Position numbers and translations under genes: made by a program | NCBI GenBank assembly: GCA_029935135.1 | Contig: JAOZKX010000016.1 | Location: forward strand, 1 to 13,913 | DNA from: Desulfocapsa sp. | Lineage (GTDB): Bacteria; Desulfobacterota; Desulfobulbia; Desulfobulbales; Desulfocapsaceae | Length of the DNA: 13,913 nt | Direction: 5' to 3' | Notes under the pieces: generated by a model | Seen by the model: the letters and a program-made list of their open reading frames with translations, nothing else | What the model was told of the DNA's origin: nothing | The model's database searches: none | Shown: one piece after another, positions 13,784 through 13,913 of the stretch | How positions within the stretch are numbered: the first letter of the stretch is position 1 | Layout: every line of letters starts with the position of its first letter

Positions 13784-13827
13784 AAGGCGGGCGTTTCCCA
13801 CAGGGAAGCATCCGCCTTCTCTGTTTT
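13784..13827 (+). terminator. Strong rho-independent terminator after the P-loop gene
   Basis: An arm beginning AAGGCGG (13784) pairs with an arm ending CCGCCTT (13818): 16 paired positions with one mismatch and two G-U pairs around a 3-base loop (13800-13802), then a T-rich tail (13817-13827). It separates the EF-G/P-loop unit from hisA. Confidence 0.85.
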
Positions 13828-13835
13828 AAGCGCCC

Positions 13836-13867
13836 ACCCAATACCTGAAACCCAAAACCCAACACCT
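13836..13867 (+). repeat. Imperfect direct repeat upstream of hisA
   Basis: ACCCAATACCT (13836-13846) and ACCCAACACCT (13857-13867) differ at one base and are spaced 21 bases apart, with further AAACCC units between. The tract is C/A-rich and lies directly before the hisA start. Function unknown. Confidence 0.35.
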
Positions 13868-13875
13868 ATTTAATC

Positions 13876-13913
13876 ATGCAATTTCGCCCCTGTATAGATC
13901 TCCACAATGGAAA
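13876..13913 (+). CDS. hisA: HisA, N-terminal 12 codons (cut by right edge)
   Basis: ATG at 13876 followed by codons for QFRPCIDLHNG, which matches the very start of the HisA variant found in deltaproteobacteria and eukaryotic HIS6 (beta-1 strand of the TIM barrel, with the catalytic Asp in CIDLHNG). HisA isomerises ProFAR to PRFAR in histidine synthesis. Only 38 bases are in the window, so the call rests on a short motif. I see no Shine-Dalgarno sequence before the ATG; it is preceded by an A/C/T-rich tract. Confidence 0.7.
   Translation, partial: MQFRPCIDLHNG

Noticed and set aside
1..13913. CRISPR array, tRNA, rRNA, insertion sequence or phage attachment site
   Set aside because: No regular repeat-spacer pattern, tRNA-like cloverleaf, transposase or flanking terminal repeats were seen on either strand.

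Overview
The window looks like chromosome from an anaerobic, sulfate- or sulfur-metabolising deltaproteobacterium (Desulfobacterota, probably Desulfobulbales-like). Three things suggest this: an oxygen-sensitive selenocysteine formate dehydrogenase operon, an EF-G of the spirochaete/planctomycete/deltaproteobacterial/mitochondrial type, and a hisA start of the kind I associate with this group. The taxonomic placement is inference; no rRNA or other marker is present.

Layout. (1) 1-858, minus strand: a lemA-family gene followed by the start of a DUF2959 lipoprotein gene that runs off the left edge. (2) 1051-2212, plus strand: a near-consensus sigma-70 promoter driving a secreted protein with two PAN/Apple domains, a peptidoglycan-binding-like domain, a Pro/Ala/Glu linker and an SH3-like domain. 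(3) 8129-2245, minus strand: four overlapping genes in one operon. These are a formate dehydrogenase catalytic subunit read through an in-frame UGA (Sec134), an iron-sulfur protein resembling sulfhydrogenase beta/AsrA, an FAD/NAD(P)/[2Fe-2S] protein resembling sulfhydrogenase gamma/AsrB/PyrK, and a RACo-like ATPase with an N-terminal [2Fe-2S] domain. (4) 8389-10524, plus strand, divergent from the operon: a GAF-PAS hybrid histidine kinase with a C-terminal receiver. (5) 10525-10842: a structured intergenic region with a strong terminator, a possible small ORF and two inverted repeats. (6) 10843-12927: EF-G of the spdEFG1/mitochondrial type, outside any str operon. (7) 13034-13747: a small P-loop ATPase of no named family, then a strong terminator. 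(8) 13876-13913: the first 12 codons of hisA, cut by the right edge.

How the genes may work together. The three redox subunits look like a soluble cytoplasmic formate:NAD(P) (or ferredoxin-linked) oxidoreductase. The fourth gene belongs to a family that uses ATP to reduce inactive Co(II) corrinoid proteins to Co(I). Finding it translationally coupled to a formate dehydrogenase suggests a link to the Wood-Ljungdahl pathway or another corrinoid methyl-transfer system, with the flavin/iron-sulfur subunits as possible electron donors. The divergent hybrid kinase may sense a related signal.

The most noteworthy item is this operon. The UGA and its SECIS-like hairpin will make a naive annotation split fdhA into two pieces. 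The RACo-FDH coupling is the best candidate for a poorly described system.
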